Positions 42,368-51,787 of a stretch of 64,000 nucleotides of DNA are shown in pieces. Numbering within the stretch: position 1 is the stretch's first letter; every line of letters begins with the position of its first letter. The stretch lies in NCBI RefSeq assembly GCF_023283945.1, contig NZ_JAKIKW010000009.1:101593-165592 (forward strand), in the 5' to 3' direction. Made by a program: the position numbers and the translations under genes. This DNA is from Shewanella gelidimarina (GTDB lineage: Bacteria > Pseudomonadota > Gammaproteobacteria > Enterobacterales > Shewanellaceae). Under the pieces are notes generated by a model. That model worked only from the letters and a program-made list of their open reading frames with translations, did not search any database and was not told the origin of the DNA.

Positions 42368-42976
42368 CTAGTCTTCTGAGCTCATCAATGGCGCCAGCTT
42401 AAGTAATTCTGCTAAGTTGGCGGCCCCGAGTTTGTTCATCAGTTTTGATCTATGCACTTCAATGGTTCTAAGCGCAACACACAGCGAGTTTGACATCTGT
42501 TTGTTGGTGTTTCCTGCAATAATCAATTCAAAAATCTGTGTTTCACGTTCAGATAATTGATTTATCATCTGCTGATTACTGAGCTGCCAATGCAGATGCA
42601 CACTGTGTTGTAGCCCTTTGGCAATCGATTGCGACAGTCGTTGGCCTTGCACTGGTTTCTGGAAAAAATCGAAAGCCCCATTCTTGAACGCATCTACCGC
42701 CATCGGCACATCACCATGTCCAGTTAAAAAGATAACTGATAATGGGCTCTTAGCCTCGCTCAGCAGTTGCTGTACTTGCGGACCGCTGAGGCCTGGCATG
42801 CGCGCATCTAAAATGACACAACCGGGCTGACTAAGATCGACTTTGGCTAGAAAGTCATTGCCGGTGTTGAAACACATCATTTTGTAACCATAGCCATCCA
42901 TTAGGAAAGTGATGGAATCAACGATAGCGTCGTCGTCATCGACAAGATAGACAGGTCCATTTATCGGCTGTGGCAT
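42368..42976 (-). CDS. thsR: FixJ/TtrR-type response regulator, ThsR-like
   Basis: The 202-residue protein has a receiver domain (about 8-120) with the acidic pair VDDDD, the phosphorylation site Asp57 in VILDARMPGLSG, the switch threonine in FLTGHGD and Lys in FFQKPV. A LuxR-type helix-turn-helix follows (about 135-195, LSERETQIFELIIAGNTNKQMSN). The ATG at 42976 has AGAGGA seven bases ahead; the frame continues seven codons upstream without a better site. It is divergent from the sensor gene and close in type to the TtrR/ThsR regulators of sulfur-oxyanion respiration. The symbol is by context. Confidence 0.85.
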   Translation of the reverse strand: MPQPINGPVYLVDDDDAIVDSITFLMDGYGYKMMCFNTGNDFLAKVDLSQPGCVILDARMPGLSGPQVQQLLSEAKSPLSVIFLTGHGDVPMAVDAFKNGAFDFFQKPVQGQRLSQSIAKGLQHSVHLHWQLSNQQMINQLSERETQIFELIIAGNTNKQMSNSLCVALRTIEVHRSKLMNKLGAANLAELLKLAPLMSSED

Positions 42977-43175
42977 TAGCGATCCTCTTTCAGTCAATCA
43001 GCTACCCGATGAAAACTCTGAAACGAGCACCTTCGAATATGATGGGTATATATGATAAGTATCTCAGTTCATCACTTAATGCGAACATCTTTTTTACAAA
43101 GCATGAGTCCCATCACGTTGGGTGTACATTAGCCTATCGTAAACTTGAGCTAGCGATTAATACGAGGCTAGTAAA

Positions 43176-44960
43176 GTGTATCGGACCTTATTCTGTTTAT
43201 TACTATTGTGTAGCACATCCAGTGTTTGGGCGCAGCCTCAATCGCTTTATGTGGGGGTGTTATCCAATTGGGGTAACCAACAAGCTATCGAGCGCTGGGC
43301 ACCAATGATGCAGTATCTAGATGAGCAGGTACCCGGAACCCAGTTTCATGTTTATCCCGGTAATTTTGAAGCGCTTAACCTCGCAATGGAGTTAGGGCAA
43401 ATCCAGTTTATTATTACTAACCCTGGTCAATATCTTTATCTTTCCAACCAATACCCATTATCCTGGCTGGCAACCATGCGCTCTCGGCGTCACAAGGGTG
43501 CTACATCGGCCATTGGTTCTGCCATTATCGTTAAAGCTGAAAGTAATTATCGCACCTTGTATGACTTGAAAGGCAAAGTCATCGCTGCGAGTGATCCCCA
43601 TGCATTGGGCGGGTATCAGGCCACCGTGGGCTTAATGCACAAGTTGGGTATGGACGCTGATGACTATTTTAAAGAGGTTAAGTTTCTAGGGTTTCCGTTA
43701 GACCCTTTATTGTATCAAGTCCGAGATGGCAACGTTGACGCCGCTATTACGCCGCTATGTACCTTTGAAGATATGGTCTCTCGCGGCCTCATTAACGCTG
43801 CTGACTTCCGTATTCTTAATCCGAGTCGGCCAGACGGGTTTGACTGCCAATGCAGCACCCATCTTTATCCTAATTGGTCCTTTGCCGCGAATGAAAGTGT
43901 CGGTATTCGTTTGAGTAAGCAGATCACCCAAGCTTTAATGGAGCTGCCAACTGAACACCCCGCAGCGATAAAAGCGCAGTTGATGGGGTGGACATCACCC
44001 ATTAGTCAGCTCGCAGTGATCCAACTTTTTAGTGATTTACATATTAAAGGTACTGATAGTAGCCGTTGGGAGAGTGTGCAGAACTGGCTTAAAGATAATC
44101 GGCATTGGGGGATCTTCGCCATTTTTATTTTTGTGGTGGCAACCATCTATCATTTATGGATTGAATATCGGTTCCACCAAAAGAGTGAGTCATTAATCGA
44201 GACAGAAAGACAGCTAAAGCAACAAGCTATAACGCTTGAGAGATTACAGAGCGCCTCTATTATTGGCGAGATTGGTGCCGGTTTAGCCCATGAAATTAAT
44301 CAGCCTATTGCTGCCATTACCAGTTATAGCGAAGGTGGCATTATGCGTCTGCAGGGAAATCAAACCGGCGATGTCGCAGCGAGTATCGAGCTGCTAGAAA
44401 AAATTCATCGACAGTCCACTCGAGCTGGAGAGGTGGTGCACCGGATCCGTAGTTTACTTAAGCGTCGAGAGTCAGTCATGGCCGACGTCAATATTCTGAG
44501 TCTCGTTGATGAGTGTATTTCACTGTTGAAGCTGGAATTACAGCGCAGAGATATCCAAATTAATAAGCGGATTAAAGGTGAGCCATTCTTCATTACGGCC
44601 GATCGCGTTGGCTTGCTACAGGTATTAATTAACTTAACTAAAAACAGCATCGACGCCATTGCCGAAACCCAAGCATCAGGCAAAGGTGAGGTGACTATTG
44701 AACTGATATTTAAAGAATATCAAGTCGATGTCTTAGTTATTGATAATGGTACCGGATTATCACAGAACTCTGATTCTGTAATGGCCACTTTTTTTACCAC
44801 CAAAGAGGATGGATTAGGCCTAGGGCTGGCTATTTGTAATGAGGTGATCAGTGAGCACGATGGCGCATTTTCGTTAAAAACTCGGGACGATAAGCAGGCC
44901 GGCTGTATTGCCAAAATTAGCTTAAAAAAGAGGGGCTGTGAGCGAAAGGTTGAAAGTTGA
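43176..44960 (+). CDS. thsS: Sensor histidine kinase with periplasmic PhnD-like domain, ThsS-like
   Basis: The 594 residues begin with a signal peptide (cleavage near VWAQ, residue 19). A phosphonate-binding-like (PhnD) periplasmic domain (about 24-290) follows, then a membrane segment (about 310-330) and a short coiled coil. The kinase core has His372 in LAHEINQPIAAI, the N box NLTKNSIDAI, the G box DNGTGLS and GLGLGLAI. This is the architecture of TtrS (tetrathionate) and of the ThsS thiosulfate sensor known from Shewanella halifaxensis. The adjacent phs-type reductase favours thiosulfate. The start is GTG with ACGAGG ahead. Confidence 0.87.
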   Translation: MYRTLFCLLLLCSTSSVWAQPQSLYVGVLSNWGNQQAIERWAPMMQYLDEQVPGTQFHVYPGNFEALNLAMELGQIQFIITNPGQYLYLSNQYPLSWLATMRSRRHKGATSAIGSAIIVKAESNYRTLYDLKGKVIAASDPHALGGYQATVGLMHKLGMDADDYFKEVKFLGFPLDPLLYQVRDGNVDAAITPLCTFEDMVSRGLINAADFRILNPSRPDGFDCQCSTHLYPNWSFAANESVGIRLSKQITQALMELPTEHPAAIKAQLMGWTSPISQLAVIQLFSDLHIKGTDSSRWESVQNWLKDNRHWGIFAIFIFVVATIYHLWIEYRFHQKSESLIETERQLKQQAITLERLQSASIIGEIGAGLAHEINQPIAAITSYSEGGIMRLQGNQTGDVAASIELLEKIHRQSTRAGEVVHRIRSLLKRRESVMADVNILSLVDECISLLKLELQRRDIQINKRIKGEPFFITADRVGLLQVLINLTKNSIDAIAETQASGKGEVTIELIFKEYQVDVLVIDNGTGLSQNSDSVMATFFTTKEDGLGLGLAICNEVISEHDGAFSLKTRDDKQAGCIAKISLKKRGCERKVES

Positions 44961-45030
44961 TTTAATGCTTTTAATTTAAGTGTTTGATTTTATATGTCTA
45001 TTTGTATTTGTCGACTAGAATTCGACGATA

Positions 45031-45044
45031 TGTGGTTTACCACA
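45031..45044. promoter_or_regulatory. Palindromic operator, upstream copy
   Basis: TGTGGTTTACCACA is a dyad with 6-bp arms. The identical block extends to 45027-45047 (GATA before, ATA after) and recurs at 45122-45142. It is probably the binding site of the ThsR-like regulator. Confidence 0.7.
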
Positions 45045-45125
45045 ATAGACAAGTGGAGCTCCTTTGTGGCGGTTATTTTTCGAACTGTGAACCGCTTCAC
45101 AAAGCTTACATCGTTAGTGTTGATA

Positions 45126-45139
45126 TGTGGTTTACCACA
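45126..45139. promoter_or_regulatory. Palindromic operator, downstream copy
   Basis: This is the second TGTGGTTTACCACA, exactly 95 bases (about nine helical turns) from the first, so both would face the same side of the DNA. Confidence 0.7.
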
Positions 45140-45283
45140 ATATTCAACGTTTAACACCTAGCAGACAATAGTGAAAAGTTTAGGGCGGATAGCCAATTCA
45201 CCAACCCAATTTAAGGTTGATGAACGTGGCTAGCACTTCCCCCTTCAACGCACTTAGTACCATTGTCTACTGGGAGAATAATC

Positions 45284-47560
45284 ATGAAATTAGATCGGCG
45301 AACCTTTATCAAAGGGGCTGGAGCGGGCACCGCTGGTTGCGCACTCGCAACGCTGCCTGGTTCTTTAGCTGCTCTAGGGCATTCCACATTGAAGGGCAGT
45401 GCAGAGTCTGTCGCCAGTATTTGTGAAATGTGCTCAACTCGCTGCCCAATTTCGGCTCGGGTCGTTAATGGCAAGAACGTCTCAATTCTGGGTAACAAAA
45501 ATGCTAAATCTTACGGCGGCGCAGTATGTGCTCGTGGCGGAGCAGGGCATAGCCAGTTATATGATAAGCAACGCATCGTTAAGCCATTAAAACGCGTTGG
45601 CGAAAGAGGCGAGGGCAAATGGGCTGAGATTGAGTGGGAAGAAGCCTACGCTACAATTGCTGAAAACCTCAATAAAATTAAAGCTAAACACGGCGCCGAA
45701 TCGGTCGCGTTCTCCTCTAAATCAGGTTCACTCTCAGGTCATCTATTTCACCTTGCTAAGGCATTTGGTAGCCCCAATACTTTTACTCACGCATCGACTT
45801 GCCCTGCGGGTTATGTGGTTGCGGCCAAAGCGATATTTGGCGGTAAAGTAAAGCGTGACTTAGGCAATTCAAAGTACATCATCAACTTTGGTCATAACCT
45901 CTATGAAGGCATAAACATGTCTGAAACGAGAGGCATGATGAATGCGCAAATGGAAAAAGGCGCTAAGCTTGTGGTGTTTGAACCACGCTTTTCGATTGTG
46001 GCTGATAAAGCTGACGAATGGTATCCGATTAAACCGGGTACCGACGTTGCGGTAGCATTAGCCATTTGTCATACGTTGATTGAAGACGACTTATACGACA
46101 AAGCATTTGTCGCTGAGTTTGTGTCAGGTTTTGCTGAGTTTGCTAAAGAAGTCAAAGCCTATACCCCTGAATGGGCTGAATCAGTCAGTGATGTTCCCGC
46201 TGAAGATATTCGCCGTATCACCCATGAGTACGCCGCGGCAGCGCCGCATGCACTCGTCGATTTTGGCCACCGTTCATCATTTACCACCGAAGAGTTTGAG
46301 ATGCGCCGGGCGCTATATGCTGCCAATGTGCTGGTGGGTAATATTGAGCGTAAAGGTGGTTTGTACTTTGGTAAGAAAGCCTCTAAGTACAATAAGTTTG
46401 CTGGCGATAAAGTCGCCCCCACACTGGCAAAGCCAGGCGTTGAAGGCATGCCTAAACCTAAGGCTAAAAGAATCGACATGGTCGATGAACAATACGCGCT
46501 TATTTGGTCATCTGGTGGGGTGTATCAAACCATTCTCGATGCCACGTTAGAAGCTCAGCCTTATCAACTGCGCGCTTGGGTAATGAGCCGGACCAATCCA
46601 ATGCAGACCATGACAGACAGGGCTAGGGTCGTTAAAACGATGCAGAAGCTCGACTTTGTCGTCGCTTGTGACATTTATATCAGTGAAAGTGCAGCTTATG
46701 CCGATATTTTCCTTCCAGAATCAACTTACCTAGAGCGCGACGAAGAGATTGTTGATAAGTCGGGGAAAAACCCAGCTTACTACGTGCGTCAAAAAGTGGT
46801 TGAAACCATAGGCAACACTAAGCCTAGCTGGTTGATATGGAAGGAGCTTGCTGACTCGTTGGGTCAAGGTCAATTTTTCCCTTGGGAGAACATGGAAACG
46901 CTGCAACTGTTTCAAGTCGACAAGAATGTGCCGCTACTCAATAAAATCAAAAGTGATGGCTGGGTAAGTTATGGTGAACCACTGTTGTTGCGTGAACCGG
47001 AAATGGTGAAGCAGTTTGCCAATACGTATCCAAATGCTATCGCAACTGATGCTGATGACACGTACGCAAGTCACCTCTCTTTTAAAACACCTTCAGGAAA
47101 GATTGAGCTCAGCTCTAACAAGGTCGAAAAGATGGCGCCGGGTCGCGGGGTGATCAAGTACCGTGAAGTGACCATGAAAAAGGCGGACGAGTTGTTCTTC
47201 ATTCAGGGCAAGGTTGCGGTACATACCAACGCGGCGACTCAAAACGTGCCGATGTTGGCGAGTTTGATGTCTGATAATGCGGTGTGGATCCATCCTATTA
47301 CGGCTGGACTACTCAATATTTCCAGTGGTGACAAAATCAGAATCTACAACGATACCGGCAGCGAAGAGGGTCATGCCTTAGTCACCCCTGGTATTCGTCC
47401 TGACACTGTCTTTGCCTATATGGGTTGCGGTTCAAAGAACAAAGAGCTTGCGCGAGCGACCGGTAAAGGTGTGCATTGCGGTAACTTACTTCCCCACGTT
47501 ACGTCTCCGGTGACAGGTATGAACCTGCATACTACCGGCGTCAAAATTGCCAAGATTTAA
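45284..47560 (+). CDS. phsA: Thiosulfate/polysulfide reductase molybdopterin subunit
   Basis: The 758-residue catalytic subunit belongs to the DMSO-reductase family (PhsA/PsrA branch) and reduces thiosulfate or polysulfide with electrons from the quinol pool. A twin-arginine signal (DRRTFIKGAG) opens it. A 4Fe-4S cluster is bound by Cys47, Cys50, Cys54 and Cys82, and the molybdenum ligand is probably Cys173 in ASTCPAGY. The start is the ATG at 45284 (GGGAGA upstream); a TTG at 45263 is in frame but less fitting. It is exported folded by Tat and joined by PhsB and PhsC. Which of thiosulfate or polysulfide is the true substrate cannot be read from the sequence. Confidence 0.9.
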   Translation: MKLDRRTFIKGAGAGTAGCALATLPGSLAALGHSTLKGSAESVASICEMCSTRCPISARVVNGKNVSILGNKNAKSYGGAVCARGGAGHSQLYDKQRIVKPLKRVGERGEGKWAEIEWEEAYATIAENLNKIKAKHGAESVAFSSKSGSLSGHLFHLAKAFGSPNTFTHASTCPAGYVVAAKAIFGGKVKRDLGNSKYIINFGHNLYEGINMSETRGMMNAQMEKGAKLVVFEPRFSIVADKADEWYPIKPGTDVAVALAICHTLIEDDLYDKAFVAEFVSGFAEFAKEVKAYTPEWAESVSDVPAEDIRRITHEYAAAAPHALVDFGHRSSFTTEEFEMRRALYAANVLVGNIERKGGLYFGKKASKYNKFAGDKVAPTLAKPGVEGMPKPKAKRIDMVDEQYALIWSSGGVYQTILDATLEAQPYQLRAWVMSRTNPMQTMTDRARVVKTMQKLDFVVACDIYISESAAYADIFLPESTYLERDEEIVDKSGKNPAYYVRQKVVETIGNTKPSWLIWKELADSLGQGQFFPWENMETLQLFQVDKNVPLLNKIKSDGWVSYGEPLLLREPEMVKQFANTYPNAIATDADDTYASHLSFKTPSGKIELSSNKVEKMAPGRGVIKYREVTMKKADELFFIQGKVAVHTNAATQNVPMLASLMSDNAVWIHPITAGLLNISSGDKIRIYNDTGSEEGHALVTPGIRPDTVFAYMGCGSKNKELARATGKGVHCGNLLPHVTSPVTGMNLHTTGVKIAKI

Positions 47561-47572
47561 TCGGAGATCATT

Positions 47573-48145
47573 ATGACTAAGCGTTATGTTCTTGTGCACG
47601 ACGAAAATAAGTGCATTGGCTGCCAAGCTTGCAACGTGGCTTGCCGCAGTGAAAATAATGTTCCTGAGTCGGTGACCCGGCTGCAGGTTCGAATTGAAGG
47701 GCCATATGGCAACTTCCCAAATTTACATTTTAAGTACAACCGTGTTTCGTGCGAGCAGTGCGAAAATGCCCCTTGCGTTAAGGTTTGCCCTACAGGCGCA
47801 GCCTATGTCAACGACGATGGCATAGTGTCTATTAATGAGAACAAGTGTGTAGGTTGCCTATATTGTGTCGCAGCGTGTCCGTACAAAGTGCGCTTTATCA
47901 ACCCTGAAACTAGGGCCCCTGATAAATGCGATTTCTGTAAAGACAGCCGTTTAGCCCGCGGTGAACAACCTGCTTGCGTCACAGTGTGTCCTACTCAAGC
48001 ACTCACCTTTGGTGATGCTAATGACTTGAACTCTGAAGTGCGCAAGGTGTTAGACACTAAGCCCAGTTACCAACAGAAGGTAAACCTTGGTACAGAGCCA
48101 AGAGTTTATCGAATTCCAAGTCGTAGAGGAGGGATCAAAGCATGA
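47573..48145 (+). CDS. phsB: Thiosulfate/polysulfide reductase iron-sulfur subunit
   Basis: The 190 residues carry four 4Fe-4S clusters of the usual PhsB/PsrB/DmsB type: CIGCQACNVAC near residue 14, CEQCENAPCVKVCPTGA, CVGCLYCVAACPY and CDFCKDSR with PACVTVCPTQ. It passes electrons from the membrane subunit to PhsA and should be carried out with it by the Tat route, since it has no signal of its own. Its stop overlaps the phsC start by four bases. Confidence 0.95.
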   Translation: MTKRYVLVHDENKCIGCQACNVACRSENNVPESVTRLQVRIEGPYGNFPNLHFKYNRVSCEQCENAPCVKVCPTGAAYVNDDGIVSINENKCVGCLYCVAACPYKVRFINPETRAPDKCDFCKDSRLARGEQPACVTVCPTQALTFGDANDLNSEVRKVLDTKPSYQQKVNLGTEPRVYRIPSRRGGIKA

Positions 48146-49089
48146 ACAATATATGGGGCTCAATGGAGCAATATGATCCCGTCGTTTGGAACTGGATCAT
48201 CGCAGTATACCTATTCATGGCCGGGCTCTCTGCAGGCTCAATGTTGGTCGCTATCGGGCTAAAATGGTACAAGAAAAACCGAGGCTTGCCGACAGAAGGT
48301 TTGCCGGTGATAAAAGCGGCCGCAATTGTGGCACCTGTATCTATCAGTTTAGGTATGGCGCTGTTAGTTTTGGATTTGACTAAGCCGTTCGAGTTTTATC
48401 ATATCCTGCTGAACTACAACTTAACCTCGGTGATGGCTTGGGGGGTACTGGCGTTATTGGTCTATATTCCGCTGGTGTTTGTGTTTGCAGCGTTAGTGTT
48501 TGAGAAGCAGGTCCTGAAATATGCACCATGGCTGGCTGGGATCTTAAAAGTCTGTCGTTTGCTTGAAAATAGTATCCATAAACTGATTTTTGTTTTGGCA
48601 ATAGGAGTAGGTGCGTACACTGGCTTCTTATTATCGGCACTCATTAGCTATCCGATTTTGAACACTGCAATATTGCCAGCGCTATTTTTAACCTCGGCAT
48701 TGTCAGCAGGTTCAGCAGGTAACGTGTTAGTGGCAACCTTGTTCTTTAGTAAAGAGAAGTCTGACTGTATTGACCAAGTTCATCGTATTGAATATCCAGT
48801 CGCTTTTAACGAAGCCCTCTGTTTGGTGCTGCTCTTTGTTGGATTAAACTTTTCAGGTCCTGCCGCTCAAGGTGCTTTAAGTGCGATTACTCAAGGTGTA
48901 TGGGCGAGTGTATTTTGGATTGGAGTGGTAGGACTTGGTTTGCTGGTGCCCGTACTGTCGAGCATCTTTGCACCTAAGTCTTGGCGCCATACCAAGGGAT
49001 TTTTGATTACCGTTTCTTGTAGCACTATTTTAGGGGTACTCGCGCTTAGACACTTTGTGGTCTACGCCGGACAAAGTTATATCAGTTAA
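48142..49089 (+). CDS. phsC: Thiosulfate/polysulfide reductase membrane subunit (NrfD family)
   Basis: The 315 residues are almost wholly hydrophobic with eight or nine membrane segments, typical of the NrfD/PsrC quinol-oxidising anchors. The conserved opening WNWIIAVYLFMAGLSAGSMLV matches PsrC-like proteins. It oxidises menaquinol and feeds PhsB. It is translationally coupled to phsB (four-base overlap) and ends at a strong terminator. Confidence 0.93.
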   Translation: MNNIWGSMEQYDPVVWNWIIAVYLFMAGLSAGSMLVAIGLKWYKKNRGLPTEGLPVIKAAAIVAPVSISLGMALLVLDLTKPFEFYHILLNYNLTSVMAWGVLALLVYIPLVFVFAALVFEKQVLKYAPWLAGILKVCRLLENSIHKLIFVLAIGVGAYTGFLLSALISYPILNTAILPALFLTSALSAGSAGNVLVATLFFSKEKSDCIDQVHRIEYPVAFNEALCLVLLFVGLNFSGPAAQGALSAITQGVWASVFWIGVVGLGLLVPVLSSIFAPKSWRHTKGFLITVSCSTILGVLALRHFVVYAGQSYIS

Positions 49090-49149
49090 TCGGCAGTCGA
49101 TGCCAGTTGACGGTGAGTTACTGTTTAAACTGGCACGGTGACTGAAACA

Positions 49150-49178
49150 AAAAAGCCCAAGCTATGCTTGGGCTTTTT
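49150..49178. terminator. Bidirectional terminator between phsC and a PilZ gene
   Basis: The 13-bp stem AAAAAGCCCAAGC/GCTTGGGCTTTTT around TAT serves phsC (plus) and the convergent minus-strand PilZ gene. Confidence 0.93.
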
Positions 49179-49188
49179 ATGATGTAAA

Positions 49189-51627
49189 TTATGTCCCGTC
49201 CTGAGATAAGTTTTTGACTGCACTAGTGATTAATTCAGGGAAACGCAGTATCACCTCGCGGCTAATATCGAGTAGCTCACCCACACCAATAATGCGCCAG
49301 AGTTGCTCTTCTAGTTTTTTGCCTTTGTGCAGTGCATGTATCTTTATATATTCCCGTTCACGACGGATATAATCTAAGTCTGGTTTTCCGGTGGCGCCGC
49401 GATAAACTCGCAGTGCCATAAACTCACCTAACTGTCGACTCTGCTGGATAAAGTGCATTAACTGAGCGGTATCTTTAAGATCTGAATCCGTAATACACAG
49501 AACGTCTACCTTGCCTTGTGATAGCCGAGACAGTTGCACATAAACTTCATAAAACGCTAGCCCATTTTGCGGCTTCATTGTACGAATTGGCACTATGATA
49601 TCGCGCTTAAGCTTTCCGTCTTGGAACAGCGGCGCTAAGTCGTATTCCAACGGTTTTTTGCTGTTGGTAGCGAATATATTGGCGATAGCATTTTGTTCAA
49701 CACCAATCCCAACCGTAGATATATAGGCAGATTTCACGGTTTTTTCTAGATAGAAAGGCACTGACACCAACTTGCGCATCAGCAGGTTCTTCATACCATC
49801 GGCAAGTTCTTTTACGTCATGGTTGTTTTCCGTGAGTTTCTCAAACCTGTTTTTATTGTGTTCAATTAAACGGTTAAGAAACTCAACACCAACGTGTGGA
49901 GTATGGCCGACTTGCGCCGCAAGGTGCAAGGTGACGCCATTTTTTCGAGTGCGGATCAGTCGATAGGGTAATTGCTGCAGTACGACTTTACCGGCAATGG
50001 TTTGCAGTTTCGGAAAGCTCAGCCCGATAGGCGCAGTCTGATTAAATTCAACGGCAGTATCTGTGGTGATCTGCAGTCCTTTACTGGAGATATCTTGGGT
50101 GTAGGCGCTAGTACTGATATTTCCTTGACTCAATAGTACCGGTGTCCTAAAGGCAAAACGCGCTTCATTACGGCGTTCGCTAAACTCCATCGAGACTTGT
50201 TTAAAACCCGCGAGTGTTAACTTTTGTTGGCCAAACACTTTGAGCTCATTAACGTTGCAGTTGTTAAGGGATTTCCAGGCTTGATACTGCCCATTAGCAG
50301 CATGGTTGGTGACATCAATCAACTGAATAACATGGGTAAATGCAGCCAGTTGAGCTTCGGTCAATGCATTATAACTGGCGTCATCGCCCGGCAATAGGCT
50401 AGCTCTGTAAGCTTGGTTGTGATCGATTGTTTGGCGTGCAACATGAAATATCCGCCAACTGGCTTTAGTTGCGCCAAAGCTGAAAAAGAGTGCTTGTAGC
50501 TGTTTATCTTGCAACTCTGCGAGAGTGGCGGAATAAAAATACTTACCGCCTTGAGCTTGAAAGGTAAAACAAAATAGCTGGCTATGCGGACTGGTTTCAT
50601 CGGCGTCGATGATAGCGTGCAGTCTTGATGGCGTTAACAGCGCGTTTATTTGGCTGATGCCAGATTCATCTTTAAAGTACTGTGAAACCGCCTGATTATC
50701 TCGCCCCAACAACATATGTGTTGGTTGATATAAGGGGGGGGTATCTGCGGATGACGCACGCTTTTTATCTTCGATAAATAGCGCAAGGTGGGGGATATGC
50801 GGCAAGTAGTGCCGTTCAAAACCTAAGCCTCTCGTCGTGACCAGCACATCATTAACATCGACTTTGTAGCGATATTTATGGCCTCTGATGAGTTTGCCGA
50901 GCATGTCAGCCAAGGCGTCACTGCCTGATATTCGTTTGAGCCTTAGCCAGCTATATTCTTGATTACCTTCAATATCGACAATCTCATATTCAACACCTTG
51001 TTGTAGATCTTGATGGTAATAATCATCGCTAAGCTCGAGTAGTTTGATTTTGATAGGCTGTTTTACATTGAGTGTCTGCTTGGCTGGCAGACGAATTCTT
51101 GCGCCGCCGACCGATAGATCAACGGTGATCCCCAGGTATTTCTGCATCGCTTGGGATACTTCAATTTTCATGCTGTAATTCATGCGCTCTTCGCAACGTG
51201 CAAAGTAGCTGCCCAATACAATGCCTTGCGCGACATAGGGGGCATCGACAGGGCTTACCTCAATATCTGCATTGGTGCGTGCTTTGAGTACGCGGGCTTT
51301 ATGGGCGGCAATCACTTGCTCATAAACCCCTAGGGTATATTGCTCTCGATAAAGGGCTAATGCCTCTAAAAAATTGGCTTTTGTCGGTTGATCAATAAAA
51401 TGGGTTTGTGTACCAAACTCGAAAGTTTCGCATTCAAGATCTGTTTTGTTGCGTAAGTCGATGACCCGAACACAGCTGGATGCAAGCCTATTAAGCTCCA
51501 TCTTGAGGAGAAATCGAGTCGAATTTGACTCTTCTGCTGTGAGTTGCTCAAACAAGGCATGGAAATCGGGTTCCATTAGCAAAGGCGTCAGTTGTTCTAT
51601 TAGCGCATTATGCAGATCTAAACTCAT
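49189..51627 (-). CDS. Large two-PilZ-domain protein
   Basis: The 812-residue protein has two PilZ-like cyclic-di-GMP-binding regions. The first has the DLSVGGARI motif near residue 170; the second has the basic RRNEARFAFR near 480 and DISSKGLQI near 515. The rest is not a known enzyme. No signal or membrane segment is seen, so it should be cytoplasmic. A run of eight C on the coding strand (plus-strand 50734-50741) at residue ~296 is a slippage risk. It lies tail to tail with phsC and divergent from radA; a second PilZ gene follows radA, suggesting a local theme. Confidence 0.85.
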   Translation of the reverse strand: MSLDLHNALIEQLTPLLMEPDFHALFEQLTAEESNSTRFLLKMELNRLASSCVRVIDLRNKTDLECETFEFGTQTHFIDQPTKANFLEALALYREQYTLGVYEQVIAAHKARVLKARTNADIEVSPVDAPYVAQGIVLGSYFARCEERMNYSMKIEVSQAMQKYLGITVDLSVGGARIRLPAKQTLNVKQPIKIKLLELSDDYYHQDLQQGVEYEIVDIEGNQEYSWLRLKRISGSDALADMLGKLIRGHKYRYKVDVNDVLVTTRGLGFERHYLPHIPHLALFIEDKKRASSADTPPLYQPTHMLLGRDNQAVSQYFKDESGISQINALLTPSRLHAIIDADETSPHSQLFCFTFQAQGGKYFYSATLAELQDKQLQALFFSFGATKASWRIFHVARQTIDHNQAYRASLLPGDDASYNALTEAQLAAFTHVIQLIDVTNHAANGQYQAWKSLNNCNVNELKVFGQQKLTLAGFKQVSMEFSERRNEARFAFRTPVLLSQGNISTSAYTQDISSKGLQITTDTAVEFNQTAPIGLSFPKLQTIAGKVVLQQLPYRLIRTRKNGVTLHLAAQVGHTPHVGVEFLNRLIEHNKNRFEKLTENNHDVKELADGMKNLLMRKLVSVPFYLEKTVKSAYISTVGIGVEQNAIANIFATNSKKPLEYDLAPLFQDGKLKRDIIVPIRTMKPQNGLAFYEVYVQLSRLSQGKVDVLCITDSDLKDTAQLMHFIQQSRQLGEFMALRVYRGATGKPDLDYIRREREYIKIHALHKGKKLEEQLWRIIGVGELLDISREVILRFPELITSAVKNLSQDGT

Positions 51628-51787
51628 CTATTACTTCTTTTTGGATGCTTATTGGGCCAATGGCTGATAGGCTCATGGGCAAGTTTTTGTGGGAAAAAAT
51701 TAATTTCCAGTACTATCTTCCTTGTACCCTTAGCTATCGGCTGAAAACGCCGATACTTTATCGACTTTATACTACCTAGAAAGAATC

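Larger units (their letters stand above)
44961..45283 (+). promoter_or_regulatory. Regulatory region of phsABC
   Basis: These 323 bases hold no gene. They carry two identical 21-bp sites (described separately), centred about 246 and 151 bases before the phsA start. The gap is AT-rich with no strong sigma-70 promoter that I can fix. Confidence 0.6.

Noticed and set aside
42970..43308. 112-residue frame over the thsR-thsS gap
   Set aside because: It crosses the divergent promoter region and the start of the sensor gene in another frame.
43176..44960. Sensor called TorS or TtrS
   Set aside because: It lacks the TorS phosphorelay domains. TtrS has the same plan, but the neighbouring reductase is of Phs/Psr type with no tetrathionate reductase gene.
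46080..46550. 156-residue plus-strand frame inside phsA
   Set aside because: It is a shifted frame of the molybdoenzyme gene, whose own frame carries all motifs.
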